Source: Priestia megaterium (GTDB lineage Bacteria > Bacillota > Bacilli > Bacillales > Bacillaceae_H). From it: DNA of 64,000 bases. The notes beneath the pieces are model-generated. The model was not told the origin of the DNA and did no database searches. It worked only from the letters and a program-made list of their open reading frames with translations. Each line of letters opens with the position of its first letter. Position 1 is the first letter of the stretch. Below are positions 1-9,392 of this stretch, one piece after another. The DNA lies in NCBI RefSeq assembly GCF_009497655.1, contig NZ_CP023317.1, positions 2,137,501 through 2,201,500 on the forward strand, in the 5' to 3' direction. Both the position numbers and the translations under genes were made by a program.

Positions 1-1
1 C

Positions 2-370
2 TATCATTACACATACTACACTATGGAGCACTTTAAAAAATTGCTCCCACACGCTGACTTATTTTTTATTATGGGAGCCGACTTACTGCAAGATATTGGT
101 GAGGGCAAGTGGAAGAAAGCAGATGAACTTATTAGTGAAAACCAGTTTATCATCATGGCAAGAGAGGGAATAGACATGTTGAAAGCTATTAGTCATTCTC
201 CTTTGCTTCGAAATTATGACGACGGCCGGTTTCAGCTTCTTGATAAGGGGCTTGCAATGGAAATCAGCTCTACTTATATTCGTCAAGAATTTGCCAGGGG
301 CGGAGAACCACGATATTTAATGCCTGATCTCTGTTATTTTTATAGTAAAGAACATGGTTTGTATCAGTAA
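2..370 (+). CDS. nadD: Nicotinate-nucleotide adenylyltransferase-like protein, 5' end cut off
   Basis: C-terminal part of a NadD-like nucleotidyltransferase, which would convert nicotinate mononucleotide plus ATP to deamido-NAD. The frame is open to the window edge, with codons before the first Met at 23, so the gene starts outside the window. The visible part carries the ISSTYIRQ segment, which matches the ISSTxIR signature that binds ATP phosphates in this family, and a C-terminal Y-Y/F-S-KEHGLY-like tail. It lies 34 bp upstream of nadE, so the last two steps of NAD synthesis would be made together. The N-terminal HxGH motif is not visible, so activity cannot be judged from this part. Confidence 0.78.
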   Translation, partial: YHYTYYTMEHFKKLLPHADLFFIMGADLLQDIGEGKWKKADELISENQFIIMAREGIDMLKAISHSPLLRNYDDGRFQLLDKGLAMEISSTYIRQEFARGGEPRYLMPDLCYFYSKEHGLYQ

Positions 371-404
371 GAAATCTACATATAATGGAAGGAGAGCATG
401 TATC

Positions 405-1226
405 ATGTCAGACATGCAAGAAAAAATAAGAAAAGAGCTACATGTGAAATCTGAAATTGATCCAGCACAAGAAATTCGTGCCCGCGTTGATTTTTTGAAA
501 AACTACCTAAAGTCAGCAAATGCAAAAGGCTTTGTATTAGGTATAAGCGGAGGGCAGGACTCTAGTTTAGCTGGACGATTAGCGCAGATTGCTGTAGACG
601 AATTGCGAAAAGAAGAATATGAAGCAAAATTTGTAGCCGTTCGCTTGCCTCATGGCACGCAGCATGATGAAGCGGATGCGAAGGCGTCACTAGAATTTAT
701 TAAACCTAATGAAACATATACATTTAATATTAAAAACACGGTGGAAGCATTTGAAAGTTCGTTTACAGGTTCTACAGATATAGCACTGTCTGATTTTCAT
801 AAAGGAAATGTCAAAGCACGTACGCGTATGATTGTACAGTATGCAATCGGAGGAGAAAACGGCCTTTTAGTTATCGGAACCGATCATGCAGCAGAAGCAG
901 TAACAGGCTTTTTTACAAAATACGGAGATGGCGGAGCAGACGTGCTGCCTCTAACGGGATTAACAAAACGTCAAGGAAAAGCATTGCTAAAAGAATTAGG
1001 TGCAGATAAACGATTGTACGAAAAAGTACCAACCGCTGACTTATTAGATAATAGTCCTGGTCAATCTGATGAAACGGAACTAGGAATTTCTTATGATGAA
1101 CTAGACGATTATTTGGAAGGAAAAGAAGTATCACAAGAAGCCGTTGAAAAAATTGAACAGCGCTATCGTATTACTGAACATAAGCGTCAGTTACCGGCTA
1201 GCATGTTTGATGAATGGTGGAAATGA
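405..1226 (+). CDS. nadE: Ammonia-dependent NAD synthetase NadE
   Basis: Cytoplasmic NAD+ synthetase of 273 residues that amidates deamido-NAD using ATP and ammonia. The PP-loop motif SGGQDSS is at residues 48-54. The length and the absence of a glutaminase domain match the ammonia-dependent Bacillus enzyme. The open frame extends to 354, but ATG 405 is preceded by GGAAGGAGAG at a proper distance, and the family N-terminus begins here. It follows the nadD-like gene and ends in a strong terminator, so these two appear to form the end of one transcript. Confidence 0.95.
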   Translation: MSDMQEKIRKELHVKSEIDPAQEIRARVDFLKNYLKSANAKGFVLGISGGQDSSLAGRLAQIAVDELRKEEYEAKFVAVRLPHGTQHDEADAKASLEFIKPNETYTFNIKNTVEAFESSFTGSTDIALSDFHKGNVKARTRMIVQYAIGGENGLLVIGTDHAAEAVTGFFTKYGDGGADVLPLTGLTKRQGKALLKELGADKRLYEKVPTADLLDNSPGQSDETELGISYDELDDYLEGKEVSQEAVEKIEQRYRITEHKRQLPASMFDEWWK

Positions 1227-1231
1227 GAGAA

Positions 1232-1268
1232 ATGCCCATATTAGGTATATCTAATATGGGCATTATTT
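1232..1268 (+). terminator. Terminator after nadE
   Basis: A 13-bp A/T-rich perfect stem (ATGCCCATATTAG paired with its complement) with a short loop, followed by a T-rich tract, six bases after the nadE stop. Confidence 0.85.
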
Positions 1269-1342
1269 TGACTGATTTCTTTCATAAAACAAAAAAGTGG
1301 CGGAAAAAGTGTAATTTAACAAATTGTTTTCTCATACACACT

Positions 1343-1370
1343 TTGTTATTCTTACGCACTTTGGTATAAT
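1343..1370 (+). promoter_or_regulatory. Sigma-A promoter of the S1-domain gene
   Basis: TTGTTA at 1343-1348 and a perfect TATAAT at 1365-1370 with a 16-bp spacer, about 38 bp before the start codon at 1408. A GAGGAGG ribosome site follows at 1391-1397. Confidence 0.7.
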
Positions 1371-1407
1371 GAAGTGCTTTTAATATTATTGAGGAGGAAC
1401 ATTTTTT

Positions 1408-1845
1408 ATGGCAGTTGAAGTAGGTAGCAAGGTACAAGGTAAAGTAACAGGTATTACTAATTTTGGAGCATTTGTAGAATTACCTGGAGGTCAAACTGGG
1501 CTTGTACATATTAGTGAGGTAGCTGACAGCTATGTAAAAGACATTAATGACCATCTTAAAGTTGGTCAAGAAATTGAAGTGAAAGTCGTTAATGAGAAAG
1601 ACGGAAAAATTGGATTATCGATTAAAAAAGCGATAGATAAACCGGAAAGACCCTCATCTTCTTATTCACAACGCCCGCCACGTCAGGCAAGAAATAATGA
1701 TAATCGTTCTAAAAGCAACTTCCAACCAAAGGAAAACTTCGAACAAAAAATGGCGCGTTTCTTAAAAGATAGTGAAGATAATTTATCTACACTAAAACGC
1801 AGCACTGAATCAAAACGAGGTGGCAGAGGCGGAAGACGCGGATAA
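1408..1845 (+). CDS. S1-domain RNA-binding protein (YabR/GSP13 family)
   Basis: A 145-residue protein with one S1 OB-fold domain (about residues 4-75, with VQGKVTGITNFGAFVEL and GLVHISEVAD typical of S1 domains). A basic, low-complexity linker follows, then a tail ending in SKRGGRGGRRG that should bind RNA. The tail resembles Bacillus YabR more than YugI (GSP13). YabR normally sits beside divIC, so this may be a paralogue, and I leave the symbol blank. It is monocistronic, with its own promoter and terminator. The role in RNA or ribosome binding is inferred from the family. Confidence 0.85.
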   Translation: MAVEVGSKVQGKVTGITNFGAFVELPGGQTGLVHISEVADSYVKDINDHLKVGQEIEVKVVNEKDGKIGLSIKKAIDKPERPSSSYSQRPPRQARNNDNRSKSNFQPKENFEQKMARFLKDSEDNLSTLKRSTESKRGGRGGRRG

Positions 1846-1879
1846 ATCCCTTCCACTCTAACTACTTTATTATATAGTT

Positions 1880-1916
1880 GAAGCAAGCCAGTAAAAATTG
1901 GCTTGCTTCTTTTTTG
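1880..1916 (+). terminator. Terminator after the S1-domain gene
   Basis: An 11-bp perfect stem (GAAGCAAGCCA and complement) with an 8-nt loop, followed by TTTTTT. Confidence 0.88.
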
Positions 1917-1964
1917 TGATAGCTTAAGTACATACGCTAGAAGAGTAAAGAGAAGGTTAAGCAC

Positions 1965-2048
1965 TTACTTAGTTGTAAAGTAGATGCCAATCGTGACAAG
2001 AGATGAAAGAAGATCAAGGATGAGTAGGATGAAATTTAAATCTATCAT
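1965..2048 (-). CDS. Possible 27-residue single-pass membrane peptide
   Basis: A small frame on the minus strand starts at ATG 2048, preceded by AGGGAGGT at a 7-nt distance, which is a very good ribosome site. It encodes a short acidic or polar start, about 20 hydrophobic residues and a polar YFTTK end. No homologue is recognised. Size and shape recall type I toxins or small regulatory membrane peptides, but nothing more specific supports that. It lies alone in an AT-rich intergenic stretch. Confidence 0.45.
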   Translation of the reverse strand: MIDLNFILLILDLLSSLVTIGIYFTTK

Positions 2049-2585
2049 AATCATACCTCCCTTTTTGCGAGCGTTGACGTTAGTATCTGCACGAACTACT
2101 TTTATTATTCGTAATTTTTAAAAATTTCATTTAATTAAATGTGATATTTAATATTTAATTAAACTATGTTCTAAATAATAATTAATAAAATAAAAAACGC
2201 TTATAAGAACAATTTTCTTAAAATAATAAAAAAACCTTATAAGTAAACGAAGAGAAAGTAGGAATGAGTCCCTCATCGAAATAGCTAAATTAACAGAAAA
2301 TCGTCAGTATTCTTGTATATTCATCTAATTTTTTCATAATTTTAGGAATAAAAAAGTGCTGAAAAAGCAAAGAACAGACAAAATTCTTCCTTTTTTGAGC
2401 AGTAGTGCTCAATTTGGAGAAATATATAAAATGATTCCATAGACTCAAGGATTTTATAGTAATATATAGAACTTCCATACTATTCTAGTTTTTAGCTCAT
2501 TAGCTAAGTAAAAGATGCGTATGTTTTGGGGATGAAGACATACATAGTCGTACGAATTATAGAGAGAAATGGAGAGGGAAAAACG
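2049..2585. other. AT-rich intergenic region before vpr
   Basis: About 540 bp, very A+T rich, with repeated TTTAATTAAAT-like and CTTATAAG words near 2130-2250. No convincing gene is visible; the minus frame at 2290-2478 has no ribosome site. It presumably carries the vpr promoter, but I could not fix one with confidence. Confidence 0.5.
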
Positions 2586-4997
2586 ATGAAAAAAGTATCA
2601 ATTCGGGCTGTATTGAGTACAGTAGCATTTTCGGTTGCTTTATCTTCTTTTGCAATGGGAGCATCGGCTAATGGAAATTCAAAGCCGGCGCTGGAACCGT
2701 CACTAGTTAAAATTCAAGGAGACTATAACTTAAAATCGGCTAAAAAAGTAAAAGTTATTGTGGAGTTAAATGAAGAGTCTGTAGCGGAAGCCAAGAAAAA
2801 AGGAGTAGCGCAAAGTAAAGGAAAGATTAAAAAAGCGCGTGACGAAGTGAAAAAAGAACTTTCAAAAGCTTCTAAAACTTCAAAAGTAAAGCGAGAATAC
2901 GACCAAGTGTTTTCTGGGTTTTCAGCGGAACTTCCGGCTAATGACCTTGAAAAAGTAGCAAGTTTACCTGGAGTAAAAGCTATTTATCCAAGCGTTGAAT
3001 ATCATACAACAGAAGTGAAATCGAAAGAAGTGAGCGCCGAAGAATACGGTTCTGAAATGGATAAAAGCATTTACTACGTGGGAGCAGATCAAGCGTGGAA
3101 ATCAGGATATACAGGTAAAAATATGACCGTAGCTGTTATCGATACAGGCGTTGATTACGACCACCCGGATTTAAAGTCGGCGTTTGAGAAATATAAAGGA
3201 TGGGATTTTGTTGATGATGACAAAGACCCTCAAGAAACGCCGGCTGGAGATCCAAAAGGCGAAGCGACAACGCACGGTACGCACGTAGCGGGAACAATTG
3301 CAGCGGACGGGAAAATTAAAGGGATAGCTCCTGATGCTCATTTACTTGCGTATCGTGTACTAGGCCCAGGAGGAACAGGTTCAACAGAAGACGTAATTGC
3401 CGGTATTGAACGTGCGGTAGAAGACGGGGCGGATGTAATGAACCTGTCGCTTGGAGATACGATTAATAATCCGGACTTGGCAACGAGTATTGCATTAGAT
3501 TGGGCAATGGAAGAAGGAGTAGTAGCCGTTACATCAAATGGAAACAGTGGACCAGCTAACTGGACAGTAGGCTCTCCGGGAACGTCTCGTGAAGCTATTT
3601 CAGTTGGTGCGACTCAGCTTCCTTACAATTTGTATAAAACGACATTAACCGTAGATAACGCAAGCTATGCTTCAGCTGAAGTAATGGGCTTTCCAAACGA
3701 CAAGGCGTTACTGGATGCAAGCGGTAAAAATTATGAATTTGTCCCTGTCGGACTTGGAAAACCAGAAGACTTTGAAGGAAAGGATGTAAAAGGAAAAGTA
3801 GCGGTTATTTCCCGCGGTGACATTGCATTTGTAGATAAAGTTGACAATGCGAAAAAAGCCGGCGCTGTTGCAACGGTCATTTACAATAACGTAGAAGGAA
3901 CAATTCCTGATATTCCAGGTACATCTCTGCCGAGTATTCGCCTATCGAAAGCCGATGGACAAGCTTTGATAGCTTCTTTAGCAAAAGGATCCGTCACCGG
4001 CTCTTTTAACGCAACATTTGATCAGACAGTCGATGAAACAATGGCTGACTTTTCGTCTCGCGGACCCGTTGTGGATACGTGGATGATTAAGCCGGACATT
4101 TCGGCACCGGGAGTCGATATTATCAGTACAGTGCCAACAGATGATCCGAGCAATCCTCATGGATATGGATCAAAACAAGGCACAAGTATGGCCGCACCGC
4201 ACGTAGCAGGAGCAGCAGCGTTAATTTTACAGGCGCATCCCAATTATAAAGTAGAAGACGTAAAAGCATCTTTAATGAACACAACGGAACTGCTTCGTGA
4301 CCGCAACGGGCTCATTTACCCTCATAATACGCAAGGTGCAGGAAGCATGCGCGTAGTAGATGCAATTAAAGCAAAAACGCTTATCACCCCAGGAAGTCAC
4401 TCGTACGGCGTCTTTTATAAAGATAAAGGGAAACAAGTAGAAAAACAAAGCTTTAAGATTAAAAATCTATCAAATCACAGTCAAAAATACTCGGTCAAAG
4501 TGAAATTTAAGAAAAGCCATCAAGCAATTGACGTTAAATCAACAAACGATTTAGTTGTTAATGCAGGAAAAACGCAAAAAGTAAATCTCAATGTAAAAGT
4601 AGATGCGGGGAAATTATCTCCTGGCTATTACGAAGGGACCATTACGGTAAGTAACAATAAAGAAACGTACGATGTTCCAACGATCTTATTTGTAAAAGAG
4701 CCGGATTATCCTCGCGTTACTTCTGCGTATGTAGATGTACTAGGAAATGGCTCATTTGAATACGGCAGTTATTTACCAGGAGGAGCAGAGAAGCTTAGCT
4801 ATTACATTTACGATGCAACGCTAGAAAAAGGGGAATTGTTAAGTTCGTATACGAATGTAGGAAAAGGATTCTCTAGCGCAACGTGGGACGGAAAAATTAA
4901 TGGTGAAGCTCTTCCAGCGGGAACGTATTATTTATACGCAGAAGCAGTAAAAGCAGGTCAGACGACCGGTTCTTTAGGAGAATTTGAAATTCAATAA
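2586..4997 (+). CDS. vpr: Secreted subtilisin-type serine protease Vpr
   Basis: Extracellular S8 serine protease of 803 residues, close to the 806 of Bacillus Vpr. A Sec signal peptide ends near ASA at about residue 28. An inhibitor I9 propeptide covers about 55-140. The catalytic triad is Asp186 (VIDTG), His230 (HGTHVAG) and Ser534 (GTSMAAPHVAG). A protease-associated (PA) insert lies at about 370-480, between His and Ser, as in Vpr, and a beta-rich C-terminal part follows. ATG 2586 follows GGAGAGGG and starts the signal peptide; the longer open frame from 2526 has neither feature. Single gene, terminated by a hairpin shared with bdhA. Confidence 0.93.
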   Translation: MKKVSIRAVLSTVAFSVALSSFAMGASANGNSKPALEPSLVKIQGDYNLKSAKKVKVIVELNEESVAEAKKKGVAQSKGKIKKARDEVKKELSKASKTSKVKREYDQVFSGFSAELPANDLEKVASLPGVKAIYPSVEYHTTEVKSKEVSAEEYGSEMDKSIYYVGADQAWKSGYTGKNMTVAVIDTGVDYDHPDLKSAFEKYKGWDFVDDDKDPQETPAGDPKGEATTHGTHVAGTIAADGKIKGIAPDAHLLAYRVLGPGGTGSTEDVIAGIERAVEDGADVMNLSLGDTINNPDLATSIALDWAMEEGVVAVTSNGNSGPANWTVGSPGTSREAISVGATQLPYNLYKTTLTVDNASYASAEVMGFPNDKALLDASGKNYEFVPVGLGKPEDFEGKDVKGKVAVISRGDIAFVDKVDNAKKAGAVATVIYNNVEGTIPDIPGTSLPSIRLSKADGQALIASLAKGSVTGSFNATFDQTVDETMADFSSRGPVVDTWMIKPDISAPGVDIISTVPTDDPSNPHGYGSKQGTSMAAPHVAGAAALILQAHPNYKVEDVKASLMNTTELLRDRNGLIYPHNTQGAGSMRVVDAIKAKTLITPGSHSYGVFYKDKGKQVEKQSFKIKNLSNHSQKYSVKVKFKKSHQAIDVKSTNDLVVNAGKTQKVNLNVKVDAGKLSPGYYEGTITVSNNKETYDVPTILFVKEPDYPRVTSAYVDVLGNGSFEYGSYLPGGAEKLSYYIYDATLEKGELLSSYTNVGKGFSSATWDGKINGEALPAGTYYLYAEAVKAGQTTGSLGEFEIQ

Positions 4998-4999
4998 AT

Positions 5000-5037
5000 A
5001 AAAAAAGAGTGCCAGTCTAACTGACACTCTTTTTTTA
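5000..5037. terminator. Bidirectional terminator between vpr and bdhA
   Basis: A stem with one mismatch (AGAGTGCCAG against CTGACACTCT), flanked by A-runs on the left and T-runs on the right, so it can serve the two convergent genes. Confidence 0.8.
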
Positions 5038-5811
5038 TTGAGCCGTATATCCTCCATCGATCACAGCAGCTTGGCCGGTGACGCCTTTTGCTAAATCACT
5101 TGCTAAAAACATTGCGTAGTCTGCAATTTCATCAACTGCCAGCAAGCGTTTTTGAGGAACAAGAGGATAAATAACTTCTTCTAGTACTTTTTCAAGCGCT
5201 ACATTTCGCGTACGTGCTAAATCTTTTAATTGATTTTGAACAAGCGGTGTATCAACATAACCAGGGCAAATCGCATTTACCGTAATGCCGTGCTCCGCAC
5301 CTTCAAGAGCAGCCACTTTCGTTAAGCCAATCACGCCGTGCTTAGCACTGTTGTATGCCGCTTTTCCTGAGAAACCAATCAATCCGTTAATGGAAGACAT
5401 GTTCAAAATGCGGCCGAATTTTTGCTTTTTCATAATAGGAAACGCATGCTTAGTCGCAACAAAAGGTGCAACAAGCATAATTTTCGTTAAAAGTTCAAAT
5501 TTTTCAGTAGGAAATTCTTCGAGCGGGGAAACAAATTGCATGCCAGCATTGTTAATTAATACATCAAGGCGGCCATATGTTTCAACCGTTTGAGCAATCA
5601 TTTGTTCAATGTCACTTTCATTTGTCACATCTGCTTTAATGCCTAATGCTTCGTAGCCTTTTGTCTTCAATTTGTCTGCTGCTTTCTTAACTCCGTCTTC
5701 ATTCAAGTCAGTTAAGACAACAGTCGCTCCGTCTTCAGCAAAGCGCTCACCAATTTGATAACCAATACCTTGAGCTGCACCTGTAATTAACACAATTTTG
5801 TTTTCAACCAT
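5035..5811 (-). CDS. bdhA: D-3-hydroxybutyrate dehydrogenase (SDR)
   Basis: Short-chain dehydrogenase of 258 residues that interconverts 3-hydroxybutyrate and acetoacetate with NAD(H), in polyhydroxybutyrate or ketone-body metabolism. The Rossmann motif TGAAQGIG is at about residues 10-17, NNAG at about 90, and the catalytic Ser and the YxxxK motif (YNSAKHG) at about 140-160. The PGYVDTPLVxxQ segment and the QxAxxDGGYTAQ end are characteristic of hydroxybutyrate dehydrogenases. The start follows GGGGGAAAAAACG. Likely monocistronic. Confidence 0.88.
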   Translation of the reverse strand: MVENKIVLITGAAQGIGYQIGERFAEDGATVVLTDLNEDGVKKAADKLKTKGYEALGIKADVTNESDIEQMIAQTVETYGRLDVLINNAGMQFVSPLEEFPTEKFELLTKIMLVAPFVATKHAFPIMKKQKFGRILNMSSINGLIGFSGKAAYNSAKHGVIGLTKVAALEGAEHGITVNAICPGYVDTPLVQNQLKDLARTRNVALEKVLEEVIYPLVPQKRLLAVDEIADYAMFLASDLAKGVTGQAAVIDGGYTAQ

Positions 5812-5894
5812 CGTTTTTTCCCCCTTATATGTAGATGATATAAAATCGCTTACTTTTCCATTTTATCAAAAATTATCTTAATTTAGCGAGTATT

Positions 5895-6176
5895 TTAACT
5901 GTACTTTACGCGAAAAGAATGGGTGTGGGAAGGGGTGTTTACTACCTTTACTTCCACATTGCTGACAGAAGCGAACGGCGAGGGACCTTTTTTAATTTCT
6001 TCAATAAATTTTTGGATATTACTTTCTTCACCTTCAGCATCAATTTCTACTTTTTGATCTTCTCGATTTCGTACCCATCCGTTAATGGAGCATTCCATTG
6101 CTTTTAGCTGCGTGTAGTGACGGAACCCAACCCCTTGAACGCGTCCGTCTACAATCATATGCACATGTTTTTTCAC
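5895..6176 (-). CDS. acyP: Acylphosphatase
   Basis: A 93-residue cytoplasmic acylphosphatase that hydrolyses acyl phosphates. The signature GRVQGVGFRHY with the phosphate-binding Arg, and GWVRN with the catalytic Asn, are both present. The frame is open to a GTG at 6185, but GTG 6176 has GAGGTG six bases upstream and gives the normal family length. Monocistronic, upstream of and divergent from the MFS gene. Confidence 0.9.
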   Translation of the reverse strand: MKKHVHMIVDGRVQGVGFRHYTQLKAMECSINGWVRNREDQKVEIDAEGEESNIQKFIEEIKKGPSPFASVSNVEVKVVNTPSHTHSFRVKYS

Positions 6177-6316
6177 TGTTCTCACCTCACAGGCAATTTT
6201 CCCTTTTTTATAAAAAAGAAAACAACTATAATTTTACTTTTCACTGTATAATAGAAAAAGACATTGTAAGACTTTAACAGTTTTAATGTAGATTAAATAA
6301 GAAAGAAGGGTTATGA

Positions 6317-7534
6317 ATGCAAGCAGCAGCACGAACGCAGCAAGCGCAGCCGGCGACGATTTACCGTATTTTATTTGCTATTAGTTTAGGACATTTTCTA
6401 AATGATTGTATGCAGTCTGTTATACCGGCACTTTTTCCAGTCCTTGAAAAATCGATGAATTTAAACTACACGCAAATCGGCTGGATTGCCTTTGCTTTAA
6501 ACATGACGTCATCGATTATGCAGCCGGTATTCGGCGTATTTGCCGATAAGCGTCCCTCGCCGTTTTTATTGCCAATTGCAATGTGTTTAAGCATGATTGG
6601 TATGGTTGGACTCGCTTTAGCGCCAAATTTTTATTTTGTGATTATATCTGTTTTATTTGTAGGATTCGGATCCGCTATTTTTCACCCGGAAGGTTCTCGC
6701 GTAGCGTATATGGCAGCAGGAGGAAAGCGGGGGCTGGCACAGTCTATTTATCAAGTTGGCGGGAATACTGGACAGTCGATGGCTCCGCTGTTTACGGCAT
6801 TTATCTTTATCGGACTTGGTCAGTTTGGAACAATTTGGTTTACGTTAATTGCAGGTATTGGCGTAGTGGTTTTATACAGCGTGTCTAAATGGTATAAATC
6901 AGAGTTAGCTACTCGTCAACGCTTGAAGAAAAAGCAGTCAGATGCTTCATTTACGATGAACAAGCAAATTATTTTTGCGATTGGACTTTTAATTTTTCTC
7001 GTTTTTGCACGTTCATGGTACGGAGCAGGCATCCTTAATTTCTTTCAGTTTTATATTATTGAAAAATTTAATTTGCCTATCAAAAGCGCTCAGCTTTACG
7101 TTTTTTTATTTATGATTGCAGGGGTGTTTGGAACATTCTTTGGAGGTCCGCTTGCCGATCGTTTCGGAAAACGAAATATTTTATTGTTTTCTATGTTAGG
7201 GTCAGTACCGTTTACTTTATTACTCCCTCACGTTTCTCTCGGAGTCGCAGCGCCTCTTTTAATACTAATCGGCTTTATTCTCCAGTCAAGTTTCAGCGTC
7301 ACGGTCGTCTATGCTCAAGAGCTGATGCCGGGGAAAATTGGCTTGGTTTCCGGCTTAATTGTAGGGCTTGCTTTTGGGATGGGAGCTTTAGGAGCTGTTG
7401 TATTCGGTAAATTAGCCGATGTCTTCAGCCTTCAGTTTATTATGCTGTTTTGCAGCTATTTACCAATCCTAGGGCTGTTAACATGGCTGTTGCCGAGCGA
7501 TAAGCGTGTGAAAGAAATACACGAAGCAAAATAA
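6317..7534 (+). CDS. MFS transporter, fosmidomycin-resistance (Fsr/YfnC) family
   Basis: A 405-residue membrane protein with twelve predicted helices and a cytoplasmic loop near residues 195-215. The FHPEGSRVAYMAAG segment and the N-terminal GHFLNDCMQSVIPALFP segment are hallmarks of the Fsr drug-efflux branch of the major facilitator superfamily. The likely role is proton-coupled efflux; the substrate cannot be read from sequence. A TATAAT at 6247-6252 may be the -10 element. The gene ends in its own terminator. Confidence 0.85.
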   Translation: MQAAARTQQAQPATIYRILFAISLGHFLNDCMQSVIPALFPVLEKSMNLNYTQIGWIAFALNMTSSIMQPVFGVFADKRPSPFLLPIAMCLSMIGMVGLALAPNFYFVIISVLFVGFGSAIFHPEGSRVAYMAAGGKRGLAQSIYQVGGNTGQSMAPLFTAFIFIGLGQFGTIWFTLIAGIGVVVLYSVSKWYKSELATRQRLKKKQSDASFTMNKQIIFAIGLLIFLVFARSWYGAGILNFFQFYIIEKFNLPIKSAQLYVFLFMIAGVFGTFFGGPLADRFGKRNILLFSMLGSVPFTLLLPHVSLGVAAPLLILIGFILQSSFSVTVVYAQELMPGKIGLVSGLIVGLAFGMGALGAVVFGKLADVFSLQFIMLFCSYLPILGLLTWLLPSDKRVKEIHEAK

Positions 7535-7541
7535 GAAAAAG

Positions 7542-7575
7542 AAAAAGCAAACGCGCCTTAGCATTTGCTTTTTTT
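7542..7575 (+). terminator. Terminator after the MFS gene
   Basis: A-rich left arm (AAAAAGCAAA) paired with TTTGCTTTTT across a 12-nt loop, followed by T residues. Confidence 0.7.
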
Positions 7576-7664
7576 ATGAGCGTGAAGCAAATTTCAAGAC
7601 GAATTCATATTTTTCTCCTACAATAGATACAATAGAAATTGAAAATCGAAAGGAAGAATCAGCT

Positions 7665-8675
7665 ATGATTAAGCTAAGCGTATTGGATCAGTCTCCAGTT
7701 TCAAGCGGATCAACACCAAAGGAAGCGTTAAAACGTACGGTGGAACTGGCAAAATTAACGGAAAAGTTGGGCTACCACCGCTTTTGGGTAGCGGAACATC
7801 ATAATACGAACGGTCTTGCAGGCTCATCTCCAACTCTTTTAATGACGCACTTAGCTTCTCAAACGAGCCGAATCCGAATTGGATCTGGAGGAGTCCTTCT
7901 TCCTCAATACAGTCCGTATAAAGTAGCAGAAGATGCTCAGCTGCTTGAAAATCTGTTTCCGAACCGAATCGATTTAGGTCTTGGACGCTCACCGGGAGGA
8001 GATGCGCTGACGCGGCTAGCGCTTACAGATGGAGTACGTAAAAGCCTCAATGAATTTCCGCGTCAAATTCAGGCGTTAAAAGGGCATCTTGAGCATAATT
8101 TGCCGTCTGATCATCCGTATTACGGTGTGACAGCTTATCCGTTAAGTGAAACAAAGCCGGAACTGTGGCATCTTGGTATCAATAAAAGAGGAGCAAGATC
8201 AGCTGCTGAGCTGGGCATTTCTTTTACGTTTGGACACTTTATTTATTCAGTTGGTGGACAAGAAGCCATTCGTCATTATAAACAAGAATTTATCCCTTCT
8301 TCGTATCAATCAAAGCCTAAAACCAACGTATGTGTATTTGTTGTATGTGCAGAAACAACAGAAGAAGCCGAGGAGCACGCCAAAACGCTAGATGATTGGC
8401 TGTTGAAAGTAGCCAAAGGCGGAGACACAACGGTTTCATCGATAGAAGAAGTGCGCAATCGTTCTTATTCAGAAGAAGAGCTTAAAAAAATAAGCACCAA
8501 TCGTCCTCGTATGATCGTAGGAAATCCAGCTGAAGTAAAACAAGGATTAACGCAGCTGCAGCAAAAATACGATAACGACGAATTTTTAATTATTACAAAT
8601 ATCCATGATTATGAAGCAAAAAAGAAGTCTTATCAACTGCTTGCAGAGCTATTTCCTCAACCCTCATTTTTCTAA
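7665..8675 (+). CDS. Luciferase-like (LLM class) flavin-dependent oxidoreductase
   Basis: A 336-residue bacterial luciferase-like monooxygenase of the single-chain type seen in Bacillus YwcH/YceB. Family features are the start LSVLDQSPV, YHRFWVAEHHN (about 39-49), IRIGSGGVLLPQYSP (about 72-86) and RIDLGLGRSPGGD (about 105-117), which shape the FMN site. It is predicted to be cytoplasmic and to use reduced FMN. The substrate is unknown. ATG 7665 follows AAAGGAAG. Confidence 0.85.
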   Translation: MIKLSVLDQSPVSSGSTPKEALKRTVELAKLTEKLGYHRFWVAEHHNTNGLAGSSPTLLMTHLASQTSRIRIGSGGVLLPQYSPYKVAEDAQLLENLFPNRIDLGLGRSPGGDALTRLALTDGVRKSLNEFPRQIQALKGHLEHNLPSDHPYYGVTAYPLSETKPELWHLGINKRGARSAAELGISFTFGHFIYSVGGQEAIRHYKQEFIPSSYQSKPKTNVCVFVVCAETTEEAEEHAKTLDDWLLKVAKGGDTTVSSIEEVRNRSYSEEELKKISTNRPRMIVGNPAEVKQGLTQLQQKYDNDEFLIITNIHDYEAKKKSYQLLAELFPQPSFF

Positions 8676-8735
8676 GAAAAAGATGGGGTTTTTTTACGTA
8701 ATTAAATGTTAGAATATTTAAAAAGGAGGAGTGAC

Positions 8736-9365
8736 ATGCAAGTAGAGCAAAAAAGTGTAAGCAGCCAAACTAATAAGATTACCTATACATATATTAAAAC
8801 AGGAGGGCCTCGCATTTGCTTTATGTTTTCAGGGCTAGGCTATACGTACGAAAAGCCCCTGTTGTATTATGTAACGATGCTGATGATAAAACACGGAATT
8901 GACGTGGTTCAGATTCACTATACATATTCAAAAGAGCTGATGACAAAGTCTACAGATGAGATTGCAGACGTTATGATGAAAGACATTTGTTTAGTGCTGC
9001 AGGACGTTTTGCCTCAAAATAGCTATAAAGATATCATATTTGCAGGGAAATCGCTTGGGACCATTCCTCTAATTCAGCGAGTTATGAAAGATGAAGTTTA
9101 CAAAGACGCAGTGATGCTTTTACTGACGCCGCTTTTAACAAGAACAGAACTGTTTGAAAGTTTACTAAAAAGCTCTCACAAAGGTCTTCTTGTAATAGGA
9201 AGTGGTGATCACTATTATACTGAAGAAGTTTATCGATTAAAAACAAATCCAATGAATATTGCAGTCATCGAAAATGCCGATCATTCATTGGATGTTTTGT
9301 ATGCTCCAGCAGAATCGTTAAGGGTGCTGGGAACCGTTTTGGACGGCATAGAACAGCTTCTGTGA
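8736..9365 (+). CDS. Alpha/beta hydrolase of unknown substrate
   Basis: A 209-residue cytoplasmic protein with an alpha/beta-hydrolase core: a strand ending FMFSGLGYTYE, the nucleophile elbow FAGKSLGT (Ser within GKSLG), and late DHY and ENADHSLD segments that can supply the acid and the catalytic His. The fold is clear, but I do not recognise a characterised close relative. ATG 8736 is chosen over the open frame from 8706 because AAAAGGAGGA sits just before it. It is 27 bp upstream of the AraC-type gene and could be co-transcribed with it. Confidence 0.72.
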   Translation: MQVEQKSVSSQTNKITYTYIKTGGPRICFMFSGLGYTYEKPLLYYVTMLMIKHGIDVVQIHYTYSKELMTKSTDEIADVMMKDICLVLQDVLPQNSYKDIIFAGKSLGTIPLIQRVMKDEVYKDAVMLLLTPLLTRTELFESLLKSSHKGLLVIGSGDHYYTEEVYRLKTNPMNIAVIENADHSLDVLYAPAESLRVLGTVLDGIEQLL

Positions 9366-9392
9366 GACAGGAAATAAGGAAAGGAGAACAAA

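Noticed and set aside
2290-2478. 62-codon minus-strand frame upstream of vpr
   Set aside because: No ribosome site, composition of random AT-rich DNA, no recognisable feature.
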